A DNA stretch of 30,183 nt, from positions 1 through 30,183 of the forward strand of contig JAAAIG010000469.1 of assembly GCA_015852425.1 (NCBI GenBank). The letters run 5' to 3'. Positions within the stretch are counted from its first letter, which is position 1, and each line of letters opens with the position of its first letter. The position numbers and the translations under genes are program-made. Source of the stretch: Gryganskiella cystojenkinii. Its lineage: Eukaryota > Mortierellomycota > Mortierellomycetes > Mortierellales > Mortierellaceae. The notes under the pieces are model-generated. The model did not search any database. It saw nothing but the letters and a program-made list of their open reading frames with translations, and had not been told where the DNA came from. This document shows, in pieces, positions 8,468-19,363 of the stretch.

Positions 8468-11061
8468 GCATGTACAGTACACCTTTTCTAAAGGGCTTTT
8501 CTACAGAAGCTTCTTTTCCCAATTCAATGACCAGAGATAGAATACTCGGCCCTACTGGAATGGAAGCGAATTGGTGTCTGACTTGAATTTGCGCGGTTTG
8601 GTTTTTTTTTGTTCCCTCGCTTTCGGTCTCGAAGCACAGCACAGTCGGGCAGAACACTACAAACAAAGCGGACACTCAATAGGGGACCAAAAACCTGCTC
8701 GGCGACTCTCCTCTGTGTGCCATGCAGTCTGTGTTCATTTCGGGGTTGCTTTAATTTCATGCAGCGATCGATTTTCCGAGCTTTACGTGTCTACGATGCC
8801 ATCATCATCCCTCGCTAATGACACTCCTACTCCTCTCTGTTTTATTCTTTTTCCAAAAGGTGCCCAATACAGAAGAAGTTCGCAAAATGACCGACTATCT
8901 TTTTTTTCGTAGCGGTTAATGCATTACATTGAGGGATAGACAAGCAGATACCATGATCGGAGAGACTGAATCATACTTGTAGATGTCGAGTATTTACGAA
9001 ACATACGCGAGCAATCCCTGTTGCTTTTTCACACCCCTGGATGTACCATTGGAAAGTGATGGACAGATACAAACCGAAGGAATAGAAGCGACCATTGACT
9101 GCTGGGATTTTTTTTTTTTGAGCCCTCGAACCAGCGAGCGACCAAGCATGAATACTCTGGTCTTTCTTCCATATCGCCGTTTTTTGGGGTTTGCTTTTTG
9201 CCGGCACTGAGGCTCTGACCCCCACTCTGGTCAGAGAGATCGACGGCTCATAGGCCAGTAATACAACCCTCTTTTTTTTATTCAAAAGCTGACACATATT
9301 CGCGAAAAGGCCAATTCGGCTCCTCTTGGAGCTTCTGAGACACATTGTTTTCTGCCTAGGCGAATGACATTCATCCGCCTATCGCTCAAGAGGCAGCTAT
9401 CGGTAGTAAAATAAAAACAATGAATATGTAAGCATTTTTTCCTTATTGACCACACTCAGACACCGGTGGCCACTACTAACCAGATCATCCTGCCACGAGC
9501 TGTCGAGATTGTCAAATACATAAATACACTCCTACAACATTTTTTTTTATTTCCACGCCACCAAAATTGACCTTTCCTGCAACTCCAAACCCCGCCCACT
9601 TGGTGAACCCTGTGTAGTGCATGATTTAGTGACACCTTGTGCTATGCTGTGCTGCAGGACGCAGCATAAATTATATATGAACGTTCTCAACTGCATGAGA
9701 AAGGAGGCAAAAACAAAATGCAAAAAGGCAACCTGACAACTTTTGAGCTTTTGCATAACTTTTTTTTTATGTTGCCTGTTCAAAGAACAAGGTTAGAAAC
9801 AAGCTGGCCTTTTTTTTTTTCGTCCGCCAAAACAACATTTGTCCAAAAGAGGACACCTTTTCTTCACTTTTCGCACTCTTCAGTCCAACACCCACGACCG
9901 CATTGGACTCATAAAGCTGGGGCCTTGTACTCTTTATGTTTTTGAGTCCCTCTGACTGTGATTTGGTAAACCTCTTCCTTCTCCCTCGCCACATTCCCCA
10001 ACTTGTCTTGAACCATGTTCCGCCGAGAACTACAAACATCCCACGTATGCCAACCAAAAAAAAAGACAAACATAACAGCCGCATCGACCACTTTCGACAG
10101 GACATGTCGTCTTGTCCCTGAAGAGAACAATTTACACCCACCCGGCCGGCTAATTCATTCAGACTACACCTGCCGGACTGTTGATGAAAAAATACAAGAA
10201 AAAAATAAAAAACGGCAGATAGTAAAACAAGTCTTTGGACCTGGTCTTTTGAGCCCGAGCGGTTGTTTTTACGGTTTTTTTGGTTTTTGGTTTTTTTTCT
10301 TGTGCTGACGCTATCCCCTTCTCTCTCGCAACTTTCCTTTGCTATGGAAAAGACTCTTTTGCCCTGTGTGTTTTTTTAAGGTTGACTGACCCCGGACCCG
10401 TTTTGGAGTGAATTAAAAGAAAGAAACATTGAAGCAAGGTCCAGCTACTTCACATGACCTGGGGTCTAAGGTTTAGTTTTTTTGAATAAACAAAATAAAA
10501 AAAAACTAGAAATCTATGCCGCCAGCTCCCCTTCTTTTTCGCGCAGGAATTCATAAACATGAAAAACATTAATCCCAGGCTTGATTGGTATCATGGGACC
10601 CGCTTTGTCTCAAAGCAATTAGTTGTTGCTCCGTAATCTTGGTCGGTATCCCGGGAATTATTGCAGAACAGGATAAAAATGAAGTAGGAAAACGTAATCA
10701 AGATACCAAAACACGCATTCGCGTGGCGGAAGAAAAAAAAAATGACGGCCAAGAAATAAAAAAACTAAAGACATTGACCGCATGACGACTACAAATGCTA
10801 CTATGAGCATTATGGTTCTGGGTTCCAGACTCTGCCCCATTCCCTCGCGGGAGAGGACTATTGATAGAGGAAGACGCGAAGAACGAGTCTCTATTCTTAT
10901 GGTTCCCTACCTACAACTTGCTTGAAATGGAAATATATTGCTGTGTTTTGTTGTCGCGATGCTCTCTGTTTCTTGTTGTTGGCAGACCCTAGAAAATCGT
11001 AGGAAAATGACCAAAGAGTGCATGTCAGGGCTCTTAAAATGACGAAATGGTCGGATCATCG

Positions 11062-11069
11062 TCACGTGA
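11062..11069. promoter_or_regulatory. Palindromic E-box TCACGTGA upstream of GPC1
   Basis: The 8-bp palindrome lies about 190 bp upstream of the GPC1 start. CACGTG is the core recognised by fungal bHLH factors such as Cbf1. A CATGTG hexamer follows at 11084-11089, resembling the core of the yeast inositol-responsive element. Occupancy is inferred only. Confidence 0.35.
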
Positions 11070-11257
11070 TGGTGAATTGTCTACATGTGTTTTTCCATGC
11101 ATCGAATTGAACATTTTACTCCTGTCGGCCCTCTCGATTCTTTCCCTCATTCTCTCACTTCCTCTCTCTCTTTCTCATTCTTTCTTTTCTCCTTCTTTTC
11201 CATTGATTGATCACTAATTGTCCCATTCTCACGCCTCATAAGCGACACCCATTTTGT

Positions 11258-13196
11258 ATGAATTCCACTCAGTCAATACCGTCTTCGACAGTTCGATCCT
11301 CCTCGCCCGAATCAACAAAAGCACGCGCCACCATTCCTGACAATCTCGACTCGACCTTGGCCACCATGACGGACTCAGACTCTGACGTACCTCTGACCCG
11401 CTCCATCTCTGCACCGGAACCCGAGGAAGGTCACGATCATACATACGAAGACGCTCACGCGTCCAACCCAGCCATCCTCTCCGAGCCCGCGAGCCCAGCC
11501 CTCGGACCCAGCAGTCTCGTTCCCACCATCCTCACGCAACTCTCCTTCAGTCTCGATTCCTTTATCTCTCAAAACCTGGAAGAAGAACTCACGGAGCTGC
11601 CGGTTCTGGCCAATCAGATGTACAACAACTTGAAGTCGGATTTCACAAAGACCAAACACCAACTCCGGCACCATGTCGGCTCTACAAAACGACAGATCCG
11701 TCATCAAGTCGATAGTACGGCCAACAACCTCAAATCTCAGATTGACACGTCCATGTTGATCTGGAAACAAAACATGAAGAAGGCTGCGGTGGTCCGGTTC
11801 ATTGACAAGATCGCGTTCACGCTGGGCATGTTTGAGTGTTGTTGTACTCCTTGGTTGGTCTCGCAGTATCCGGAATGGATCCCGTTCGTCCATACGTTAC
11901 AGACCGTGGTCCTGGTCGCGGTTCGATACTTCATTTACAAGAAGAAGAGTTTTCACTACTTCTTGCTCGACATGTGTTATTTCGTAAGGCTTTCATTTTG
12001 ATTGTTCCATTGTCGCTGTCAAAAAAAATAAGGGTTGGCCCACGCACTTTGTTCATGACGATCACATGAAACTCACTCTTTGCCTGTCCCTCTGTCTTTT
12101 GATTTTCTTTTTTATTGTTATCGTAGGTCAACGTCGCTATCATCTTGTACCTCTATGTCTTTCCTCAATCCGATACTCTACTGGGGGCAGTGTGGCTCCT
12201 CTCCCATGGACCCCTCGCCTTTGCCATCATCACCTGGCGCAATAGCTTGGTCCTGCACAGGTACAAAATAACATGTTCTGCTGACTGTCCCTCCCCGTTG
12301 TTTTTTTTGTTTGTGGTTGCTCTGTGTGCAAAACGTGCTTATCTTTCCCGTCGAATCCTCGAATCGAAAATCATTCACTAACCGCATAAAGGGGGGGTTA
12401 TCCTCTCGTCTCTAATTGAAATCGTAGTCTGGACAAAGTCACCAGTGTCTTCATTCATATCTCACCTTGCATTGCTCTGTACACCGTGCGCTGGTTGTAC
12501 CCTGACCCAGATCATACCCGTTTCCCGTCCCTCAAGACCATGGATGCGCTCCCAACTGCACAATCCCTCATGGCAGCAATTGGACTTTATCTCACCTGGC
12601 AGGTGCTCTATTACGTCCTGGTGGTCGTGCGACAAAAGGAAAAGATCAAGGCCGGCAAAAGGGTGACGAGTTACACCTGGCTCTTGAACGATGACAAGGG
12701 TGGCACGATCTCCAAGGTCGCTCATACCTTTGGCGAGAAGTATAGCATTGTGACCTTTATGGGGATGCAATTGCTCTATACTGTAAGTTAAAAAAAGGCA
12801 TGAATTTGATCCATTGAGCACGTATAACCACAAACCACTACTAGAAGGCTGACATACTTTGTTTCCTTCTTTTATGGCACTTAGTTTTTAACGTGTCTCT
12901 TCGCTTTGGTGGTGTACCGAAGTTTCAAGTTGAATACGGTCTTTTTGGTCACATTGTTCTTGGTCAGTGTCTGGAATGGCGCCAGCTATTACATGGAGGT
13001 CTTTAGCAAACAATATGAACGACAGCTGGAAAAGTTGGCTACCGAGGTGACCAATGCTGTGGCAGCGAACCAGATCGCGCACGATAAGGCGGAGAATGAG
13101 CAACAACAGCAAGAACACAACGGAGAACCGGACCTGAAGAAGGAAGTTGAGGTCGAGGTCAAGCACAAGAGTGCGAGCGATAAGAAAATGGATTGA
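11258..13196 (+). CDS. GPC1: Glycerophosphocholine acyltransferase (GPC1, DUF2838 family)
   Basis: Four exons join in frame to 508 residues: 11258-11983, 12127-12260, 12428-12782 and 12885-13196, all with GT-AG introns. Residues about 186-305 match the DUF2838/Gpc1 signature: KIAFTLGMFECC, VRYFIYKKKSFHYFLLDMCYF-VN, GPLAFAIITWRNSLVLHS-LDKVTSVFIH and VRWLYPD. Around eight membrane helices are predicted. The family acylates glycerophosphocholine with acyl-CoA to lysophosphatidylcholine, recycling deacylated phosphatidylcholine at the ER. The N-terminal about 110 residues are Ser/Pro-rich, then a polar, probably helical stretch (about residues 110-170) precedes the first helix. The C-tail after the last helix is charged and Gln/Lys/Glu-rich. 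The first ATG is at 11258; an alternative in-frame start is ATG 11368. Confidence 0.92.
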
Positions 13197-13293
13197 GCAG
13201 CAACAAAAAAAAACGCACAGGGCTTTGCTCAACAATCCCAACAAGCATGCCTGCTGCATGGCGCTTTGTGCCGTTGTGTTCCCTCAATTTCGA

Positions 13294-13299
13294 AATAAA
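13294..13299 (+). terminator. Polyadenylation signal AATAAA of GPC1
   Basis: A perfect hexamer about 100 bases past the GPC1 stop and just before the assembly gap. Confidence 0.5.
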
Positions 13300-13316
13300 A
13301 ATGACCCAAACACCAA

Positions 13317-13326
13317 NNNNNNNNNN
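13317..13326. other. Assembly gap (10 N)
   Basis: Ten N bases followed directly by a 14-base A run. The true sequence and length here are unknown. It lies between the GPC1 3' end and the BAR gene promoter, and does not interrupt either coding region. Confidence 0.99.
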
Positions 13327-13476
13327 AAAAAAAAAAAAAAATGAGACGTCACCGCGCCACAGTTTTCTTTTGCCCTGTGTCCTTCAAGACTCCGACAGAG
13401 GACCTGTTCTTCCCCTTCTTTCTTTCATTCATCACCTTTTTTCTCGAAACACTCAATTTTATACTTCTTCATCATC

Positions 13477-15206
13477 ATGGACCAATTCAAGGCATTCCAG
13501 CAGCAATTGAACCCTCTTGCTGCCAGGCTCGGCAAGCAGTTCGGTCAGGTTAAGCAGGTATGTTCTTTTCCCTCCCGAACTTTTGTATTTTTGCACTGGT
13601 ATCAGCCACCGCCTCCCGCAACTTGGTCTCCCACGCGTACCAGGCAGCAGAACGTGCAAGGTCATGAAAGTCTTCACGAGACGCGTCCGTCTGTCATTCC
13701 TTCCCCATTTCCTCCGCAGTTCATCACCATAGTTTTCATGAACAGACGTCAGGGTCGCAAGCCAACACTGCTCTTCCCTGGGCGTTCTCATGAGCAGCAT
13801 ACCAGATGAACAACTCACGGCGAAGAACAGATGGAAGCTCGGCAACAGCCCAGTGCTTGGCTATACTATCAGGAGTCTGTGGTCAACATCATTTTCATGA
13901 GCGGACAGATAAAAAAAAAATCAACTCTTCCTTTAGGATGAAGAAAAGGACTGGGGGAGAAACGTTTGCGACAAGAAAACAAAACAAACACAACGGCTCC
14001 AGTCCCACTTGCATGGTTGGCACGAAACGCCCGCCCTCCGAAAGAAACAAAGAAATGTTGCTAACAAAAAAAACTCGTTTTTGTACTTGTTTCTTGAATA
14101 GTTTGCCCAGGAGAAGATGGGCACTGCCGAAGACATTACTGAACTGCCCCAAGAATACAAGGATTTGGAGAAGGCATGCTTTTTTTCCCTTGTCGTTTGT
14201 CGAGAGAGGTTAATGCGTGCGTCAGAAAAGAGAGCGTGGATTCTAATACGCCTCCACCTTTTTTTTCTCAACTCTTTTTTTTCTCAACTCTTTTGGACTA
14301 TCTACCCTAACAGCGCGTCGATGCTCTCCGCAACATGCACAACAGTCTCCTCCGTGTCACGCGCACCTACCAGACCTCGACTTATGATTACCCAGCTCAA
14401 CTTCAGGAGACCCTTGGCGAGTTTGGACGTACCGTCACTGATAGAATCCAACAGGTCGCTCTCTCGCCCGCCGAGAAGGCTGCTTCGGAGGCTGCTGCTC
14501 TGGAGGAACGCAAGGAGGCTGCCCCTCCCAAGACTCTTGCCCATGCCTTGTCCCGAGCCAGTTTCCAGGGATCAGAACAACTCGGATTGGAAGAGCCCAT
14601 GGGTTCAGCTTTGTTCAAGTTTGCGACCGTTCAGGAAAAGATTGGCGATTTCCGTTTGAAGATGGATAACGAGATCTCGACCAAGTTTGTTCAACCTTTC
14701 AACACGACCTTGAACACCCAAATTGGATTCGCCATGAAGGCGAGAAAAAATGTTCAGAACGCTCGTCTTTCTTTGGATTCTGCCAAGGCTCAGTACAAGA
14801 CTGCGAGACCTGAGAGATCGGAGGCCAGCAGGGTCGAGGTCGAACAGGCTGAGGATTTGTTTGTCGCTGCGGTTGAGGAGGCCACGACATTGATGAAGAC
14901 CGTTCTCGATAACGTAAGTCAGGGGGAAGAAACTTCAAGATGTTATACCGATAGGCTTATGAATGAATTTTTCGGAGAAAAGAATTTTAGTCCTTACACT
15001 CACCCCCTCCCCCTGTGTGCTCTCTTTCAATCTATCTCCCCCTTGGAACAATTTAGCCCGAGCCCCTTCGTAACCTCGCCGACTTGGTCGCTGCTCAGCT
15101 TGCATTCTACAAGGAGGCACAGGAGATTTTGGCCGATGTCGCTCCCGAGATTGATGAGCTCTCGGTTACCCAGGAGGCCCTTTACCGTAACAGCCGTAGC
15201 GAATAA
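13477..15206 (+). CDS. GVP36: BAR-domain protein, Gvp36-like
   Basis: Four exons join to 300 residues: 13477-13557, 14102-14173, 14314-14913 and 15057-15206. Introns 1 and 3 are GT-AG; intron 2 uses a GC donor (AAG|GCATGC). Typical Gvp36 features are visible: a short N-terminus (FQQQLNPLAARLGKQFGQVKQ), FAQEKMGTAEDITELPQEYKDLEK-RVDALRNMHNSLLRVTRTYQ, and TYDYP near residue 75, then a long heptad-rich helical region with NTQIGFAMKARKNVQ and ARLSLDSAKAQYK. The C-terminal exon (LVAAQLAFYKEAQEIL) completes the BAR bundle. Gvp36/BAR proteins dimerise into curved helical bundles and act in Golgi, endocytic and vacuolar membrane traffic. There is no SH3 domain. The assignment rests on the pattern and length (yeast Gvp36 is similar in size). 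Confidence 0.88.
14174..14313 (+). other. GC-AG intron in the BAR gene
   Basis: The exon ends GAGAAG and the intron starts GCATGC. No GT is available in the preceding 20 bases. The acceptor is CTAACAG with CTAAC as a possible branch-point-like string. Joining gives DLEK-RVDALRN in frame, as expected for the family. Confidence 0.75.
14259..14293 (+). repeat. Two tandem copies of a T-rich 17-mer in an intron
   Basis: The string TTTTTTTTCTCAACTC is repeated back to back in the GC-AG intron, giving a polypyrimidine tract before the acceptor. Confidence 0.7.
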
Positions 15207-15459
15207 GTCGGCAATGAGGATCCTGTAGATGCTAGTTCAGGACTAAACACAAGGACGACGTTTCATCGAATTTTCTTCATCACCAACCAACCCAAATCAA
15301 CCAACATGGACTCAACCATTTGTGAACATACCAATTAAATACATCACTTTTTTTTTAATCAGAAAGGGCCATCGCGGGAACTATTGTTTCTATGAATGCT
15401 CTGATTCTGCTTCGGGTTCATGGTATTGACATTTGGCACTATTGATTGGAATCACTGTT
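15207..15459. other. Convergent 3' region between the BAR gene and LETM1
   Basis: Stops of opposing genes lie 253 bp apart. The plus strand has AATTAAATACATCACTTTTTTT near 15333-15357, a plausible 3' end for the BAR gene. No gene is seen. Confidence 0.5.
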
Positions 15460-18257
15460 CTAAATGTAAACATCCTTAAGAATGTCCTCCTTTCTGAGTC
15501 TAGCGACTTCTTCCAATCGGTTACCATGGACACGTTTTCCAACCACCAACGTTCCCGTGCCTTCTTCTTCCTCCACCAAATCCGCCAATTCGACAATATG
15601 GCTGAGCAAAACCCAACCATCGCCATCGACGTCCAGTTTTTTAACGATACGTTTGATGCTTTCTTCGTCCGGTGCATGTTTGATAATCTTAAGAGCCGTT
15701 TCGATATCTTCGACCGTGAGTTCGCCCCGTTCGTTGGCCTGAAACACCTGAAGTCGGTTCCCAACATCTTCATCAAAGGCCTTGATCTCCTGATCGAGTC
15801 GTGAAATCATCTTTTCTAGTCTTGCACCAAGTCGACGCGAGACCTTGTGTTCTTGCCGTTGCACCTGCGCAAGTTCCTCAATGTCCTATCGTACCATGAA
15901 AAAAAAAGATCAGTCTGTAGATTCGTGCGACTGTTTCATTACCTTTCTGACGCGCTCTTCTTTTTACCTCTTTGTATTCCTTGCGGTTTTCTTTGAGGTA
16001 CTCGAGTTCTTCTCGCTCTTCAAGGACAGCGGATCGAGAGGACATGATCGACAACGCCTCACGGAACTCCAATAATTGTTCCTCGGTCATGCGGGCATTG
16101 TCCTGGTCATCCTCGACACTCCTTGCGACCGAAACTTCAGATTGCGTAACGGCAGGGACCAATCCTTCGGATGGATGAGGAGACGCGGCGGATGGAGATT
16201 TCGGGACAATGGTCGCAGTTGCGGCTTTTGCAACTGCCTCCAGCGGAGAGTCGGTTTTCGGGACCTGGACAACAGTAACAGGTTGCTTGGTCTTGTCATC
16301 CAAAACCGAATCTTGAGACCCACGCGAGAGCGTAATGGTCGGCTGAGTCGCTTCAAGTGATGGTGGTGGTGACGGAATAGTAGATAACGGCGCACCATCG
16401 ACCATCACAGCCTCAGTCGATGACGGTAATCCCAGTGCTCCTTCGGAGGGAAGCTCTCCAAAGACACTCTTGGCCTTCTCGAGATCCTCGACTTCTTTCT
16501 TGATCCGAGCTTCCTCTCTCCGAGCTTTACGAGCTTGTTCGACTTTTAGTTCTTGAGCCTTTTCATTTGCAATCAGTTCCTCTTGTCGTTTCAGGGCTTC
16601 GAGTTTTTGTTCTGCTGTGGCGGCGCCTTCGAGTTGCGAGACATGGAACTTGGTCTCTGTCAAGAGTATGTCCGGTAATGAAGACAGAGTCGCTTGCAAA
16701 GCCTCAGCCTGCGTCGGAGAACTTCCTGGGTGATTCAGATTTGCAGGATCCGAGAACGAGAAAGCTCGGGAGAGGATCAAGAGTGAGGACGGGATGGAGC
16801 GGGTGACGTGGAGTTCTAGCCATTGCGAGAGTTCACTCCGAAGTCGAGCTGGAGATGTTCCATGTGTTGGGATTCCACGGGATTGACAGGCGGTTTGGAG
16901 TTCGTACGATGTCAAGGACTCGACACCCTCGGCCATTATCAGCTACATGAGCAACAAAGCTGGCCATTGAGTCTATGTAAAACCAACTTTAAAAGCCTCC
17001 GCCATCATCGTCAGTCGACTTTTTTTCTTCATTCTCTGATTTTTTCTTCCTTTACCTTATCGTCATTCTTGATCGAGTTCATCTGAGTCCGGATCTGGTA
17101 CCTCAGAAACGTATCTGTCCCGAACGCGTTCAAGTTCATGTACCTGGTCATGCACACCAACTGCGGTCGCGTCAAGTTTTCCAACGTCATTTGATTGGAA
17201 AACAACTGTGCGATCCGGATCAATTCTTCCGTCGAGGCTTGCTCACCGGTGGTACGGATCTTGCGAAAGAACTCGCCAAATTCCTTAGCTCTCTGGGCTC
17301 GTTCTGAGCCCGGGATACCAGATTCCTCAATCGTCTCTTGCAAGAATTTGGCCATCTCTAGTCGCATTTTCAACAGCTTGAGCTTCTTTTCCTCTTCCGC
17401 AAAAGAGTCCTCAAAGGTTGACGGGAGCATGTTGGGAAAGAGTTTGAGTGCCACAGGGAGTAAAAACTCCATGAAGGGGACAATAATAAACACTGAGAAG
17501 GGGATTAATCGTAGTAGGTCTCCTGTCGTCCGACGCAGCTATGCCCCCGTTGAGATCAAAAGAATAATGGCATTAGTAAACAGTGACTTTTGACACTAGG
17601 ATGAGCCTTTAGTTGCAGCCGTAAAGCATGGGGATATCTCTCTTTGTTCCTTTTTTTCCTCCGTCTGGTCCTAACCTGTCGTTGTTCACGTCGCGTCAAC
17701 TTGCTACCGTGCAAGAGTCTGTTGGCGAGTTTTGTTGAGATATTGATTTCCTTGCCCAAAAGTTTTGTTCCGTGCCAATAGTGAATCATTTCCTTCTTGA
17801 ATCGCTCCCAGAGTGACTTCTTCGTTGCTGAGCCAGTTGCCTCTGCAGCTATTGTTTTGGCAGTCGCATCACTTGCGGCCTTGGCTTGCGCCCTTGCCAT
17901 CTCTGCCGAAAGAGAAGCTAACGTCTCCTTGTCCAGTGCAGCTTTTAACGCAAGCGGTGGTGGCGGCTCCCGTAACAACCTACCAGACATCATAACAGTC
18001 TTGAATCGATTGAGAGGGAAAACTGAAGACGAATGAAGGTTTCGAGCATGTTGCTGACTGTTTATGGTGGGGAAAGGATGAGAAGAACAAGAGGAGGAAG
18101 AGGATGCAGGGAACGTCTTGGCCAATGTGGTCGTGGGACGATGTTGATACTGACTTTGAAAGAGCAGCGGGCAGATTTGAGTCTTGATGGGACGATAGTA
18201 GTATGGCGTTGTAATATGTAAGCGCACAGCCACCGAAACGGTCGAAGAACGTGCCAT
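15460..18257 (-). CDS. LETM1: LETM1/Mdm38 mitochondrial inner-membrane protein
   Basis: Four exons join in frame to 821 residues: 18257-17676, 17538-17056, 16942-15968 and 15885-15460, with introns of 137, 113 and 82 bp. The start at 18257 gives a basic, hydroxylated presequence (MARSSTVSVAVRLHIT). An upstream in-frame ATG at 18347 would add 30 residues. LETM1 hallmarks are SLWERFKKEMIHYWHGTKLLGKEI (from about 148), KLTRREQRQ-LRRTTGDLLRLIPF, one membrane helix (about 206-228, VFIIVPFMEFLLPVAL), EGVESLTSYELQTACQSRG and GTSPARLRSELSQWL. Long charged coiled coils follow, then a C-terminal EF-hand-like loop at 765-776 (DVDGDGWVLLSH). The family acts in mitochondrial K+/H+ (and Ca2+) exchange and binds mitoribosomes in yeast. 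The EF loop has His at position 12 where Glu is usual, so calcium binding may be weak. Confidence 0.95.
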
Positions 18258-18821
18258 CCCTATTTTGGGACGAAAAGAAAAAAGTCGCTTTGTTGGATGA
18301 GCTCGTGCGTTAGGTAGGGATAGGCAAAAGTCAAATGATTGTAACAATGGCTTATATTTTTTTTTTCACCTGGTGAAGTCGAACCACTGGGGATGCCGTC
18401 CCTAGCGAGGGGTCGAATGACGTGATGCATCGCCTACGAAGGTAGGTAGGTGGGTATGGGTATGGACGATAGGCGCTTACGATTAGATAAAAACAAAAAG
18501 GAAGAGAGTTGGACGAAGCGAAGAAGACGTTAAAGAGGGACAATTAAAAATAAGTTTGTTGTTGAGCGCTTTTGCTGTCGTTAGACCCAGTCCCGATCTC
18601 AACATCGTGGTTGGGCTGTTTGCCATGGTGAAAAAGTATGATTTTCTGTCCGTTGAAAACGAACACAAGTGCCTCTCTTAGCCAAGATCGGAACGCGAAG
18701 GAGACCAAAAAAAAATGTTCTGCTCGTATAGTCACGTGCACTCTACGAAAAGAACAACAACAGCGATTTTTAAAACTTTTCCCATTTCTCTTTTACCCAC
18801 AACCTTTCACATCAATCAATC
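18258..18821. promoter_or_regulatory. Divergent promoter region, LETM1 and TMA7
   Basis: A 564-bp interval between head-to-head starts. It contains CACGTG at 18733-18738, 84 bp upstream of the TMA7 ATG. A CT-rich run with poly-A breaks (18770-18820) leads to TMA7. A GTAGGTAGGTGGGTATGGGTATGG stretch lies near 18441-18464. No RNA gene could be folded convincingly. Confidence 0.45.
18733..18738. promoter_or_regulatory. E-box CACGTG upstream of TMA7
   Basis: The palindromic hexamer lies in the context AGTCACGTGCAC, 84 bp before the TMA7 start. It matches the Cbf1-class bHLH core, as does the GPC1 upstream site. Confidence 0.3.
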
Positions 18822-19363
18822 ATGTCTGGACGCGCCGGTGGAAAAGCCAAGCCCTTAAAGGCACCCAAGAAGAAGGTCAATGACCTCGATGAGGTACGAA
18901 AAGAGGCAGCTTCATGACGACATTCGTAGACTTTGGTTTTTTATGTATTAGTTGATGGAATTGAAGCAAAACGTGTCTAATCCGTGTTTACATGCCTTTT
19001 TTTACCATTCTAATAGGAGGATCTCGCTTTCAAGGCCAAGCTGAAGGAGGAGCAGGCCAAGTTGAAGGAGATGCAGGCCAAGGCTGCTGGCAAGGGACCC
19101 CTTGGTGAGTTTCTTTATGGACAGGACTGGCGCTCTCTCCTCAAAGCCTCCTAGCCCTTGCCTTGTTATTTGTGTTGGCTGGCAGACTGCGGCACCAGAT
19201 CACGTTGCCTATGCCTCACCCATGTCCTATGAATAGCGAAATTTCCTATTTTTCTAATACCCATTGCTTTGCTGTTTCTCTTTTTCCCGCTCCTCTTTCT
19301 CTCTCTCTCGCTCTCTCTCTCTCAATAGTTGGCGGTGGCATCAAGAAGAGTGGAAAGAAGTAA
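18822..19363 (+). CDS. TMA7: Translation machinery-associated protein 7
   Basis: Three small exons join in frame to 64 residues: 18822-18893, 19017-19104 and 19329-19363, with GT-AG introns of 123 and 224 bp. The protein starts MSGRAGGKAKPLKAPKKKV, has NDLDE-EDLAFKAKLKEEQ across the first junction and ends GKGPL-VGGGIKKSGKK. This is the full TMA7 pattern (yeast 64 residues), with the conserved C-terminal glycine/lysine tail split across exon 3. The family associates with ribosomes and is small, basic and helical. The exons are each under 90 bp, so the gene is easily missed. A CT microsatellite lies inside intron 2. Confidence 0.97.
19298..19324 (+). repeat. CT microsatellite in TMA7 intron 2
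   Basis: Alternating TC dinucleotides with one CG interruption form the polypyrimidine tract directly before the TAG acceptor of TMA7 exon 3. Confidence 0.8.

Larger units (their letters stand above)
8311..11257. other. 2.9-kb intergenic region without a supported gene
   Basis: Frames here are short, repetitive in composition and lack recognisable domains or workable splice chains. The region has many T runs, including 20 T at 8448-8467 and shorter runs near 9110, 9540, 9760, 9810 and 10270. From about 11120 the plus strand becomes CT-rich, the usual leader for the GPC1 gene. Unrecognised non-coding RNAs or untranslated exons are possible. Confidence 0.5.

Noticed and set aside
8571..10308. 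Several 70-124 codon frames in the long intergenic region
   Set aside because: None has a domain, a signal or a splice chain; frames overlap on both strands and include homopolymer-coded residues.
11207..11257. N-terminal extension of GPC1 upstream of ATG 11258
   Set aside because: It would need a TTG start; no ATG exists there and the leader is ordinary 5' untranslated sequence.
18361..18445. tRNA-like sequence with GGTTCGACT on the minus strand
   Set aside because: The T-loop string is there, but the T stem pairs poorly, no matching acceptor strand is found upstream, and there is no A-box in place.
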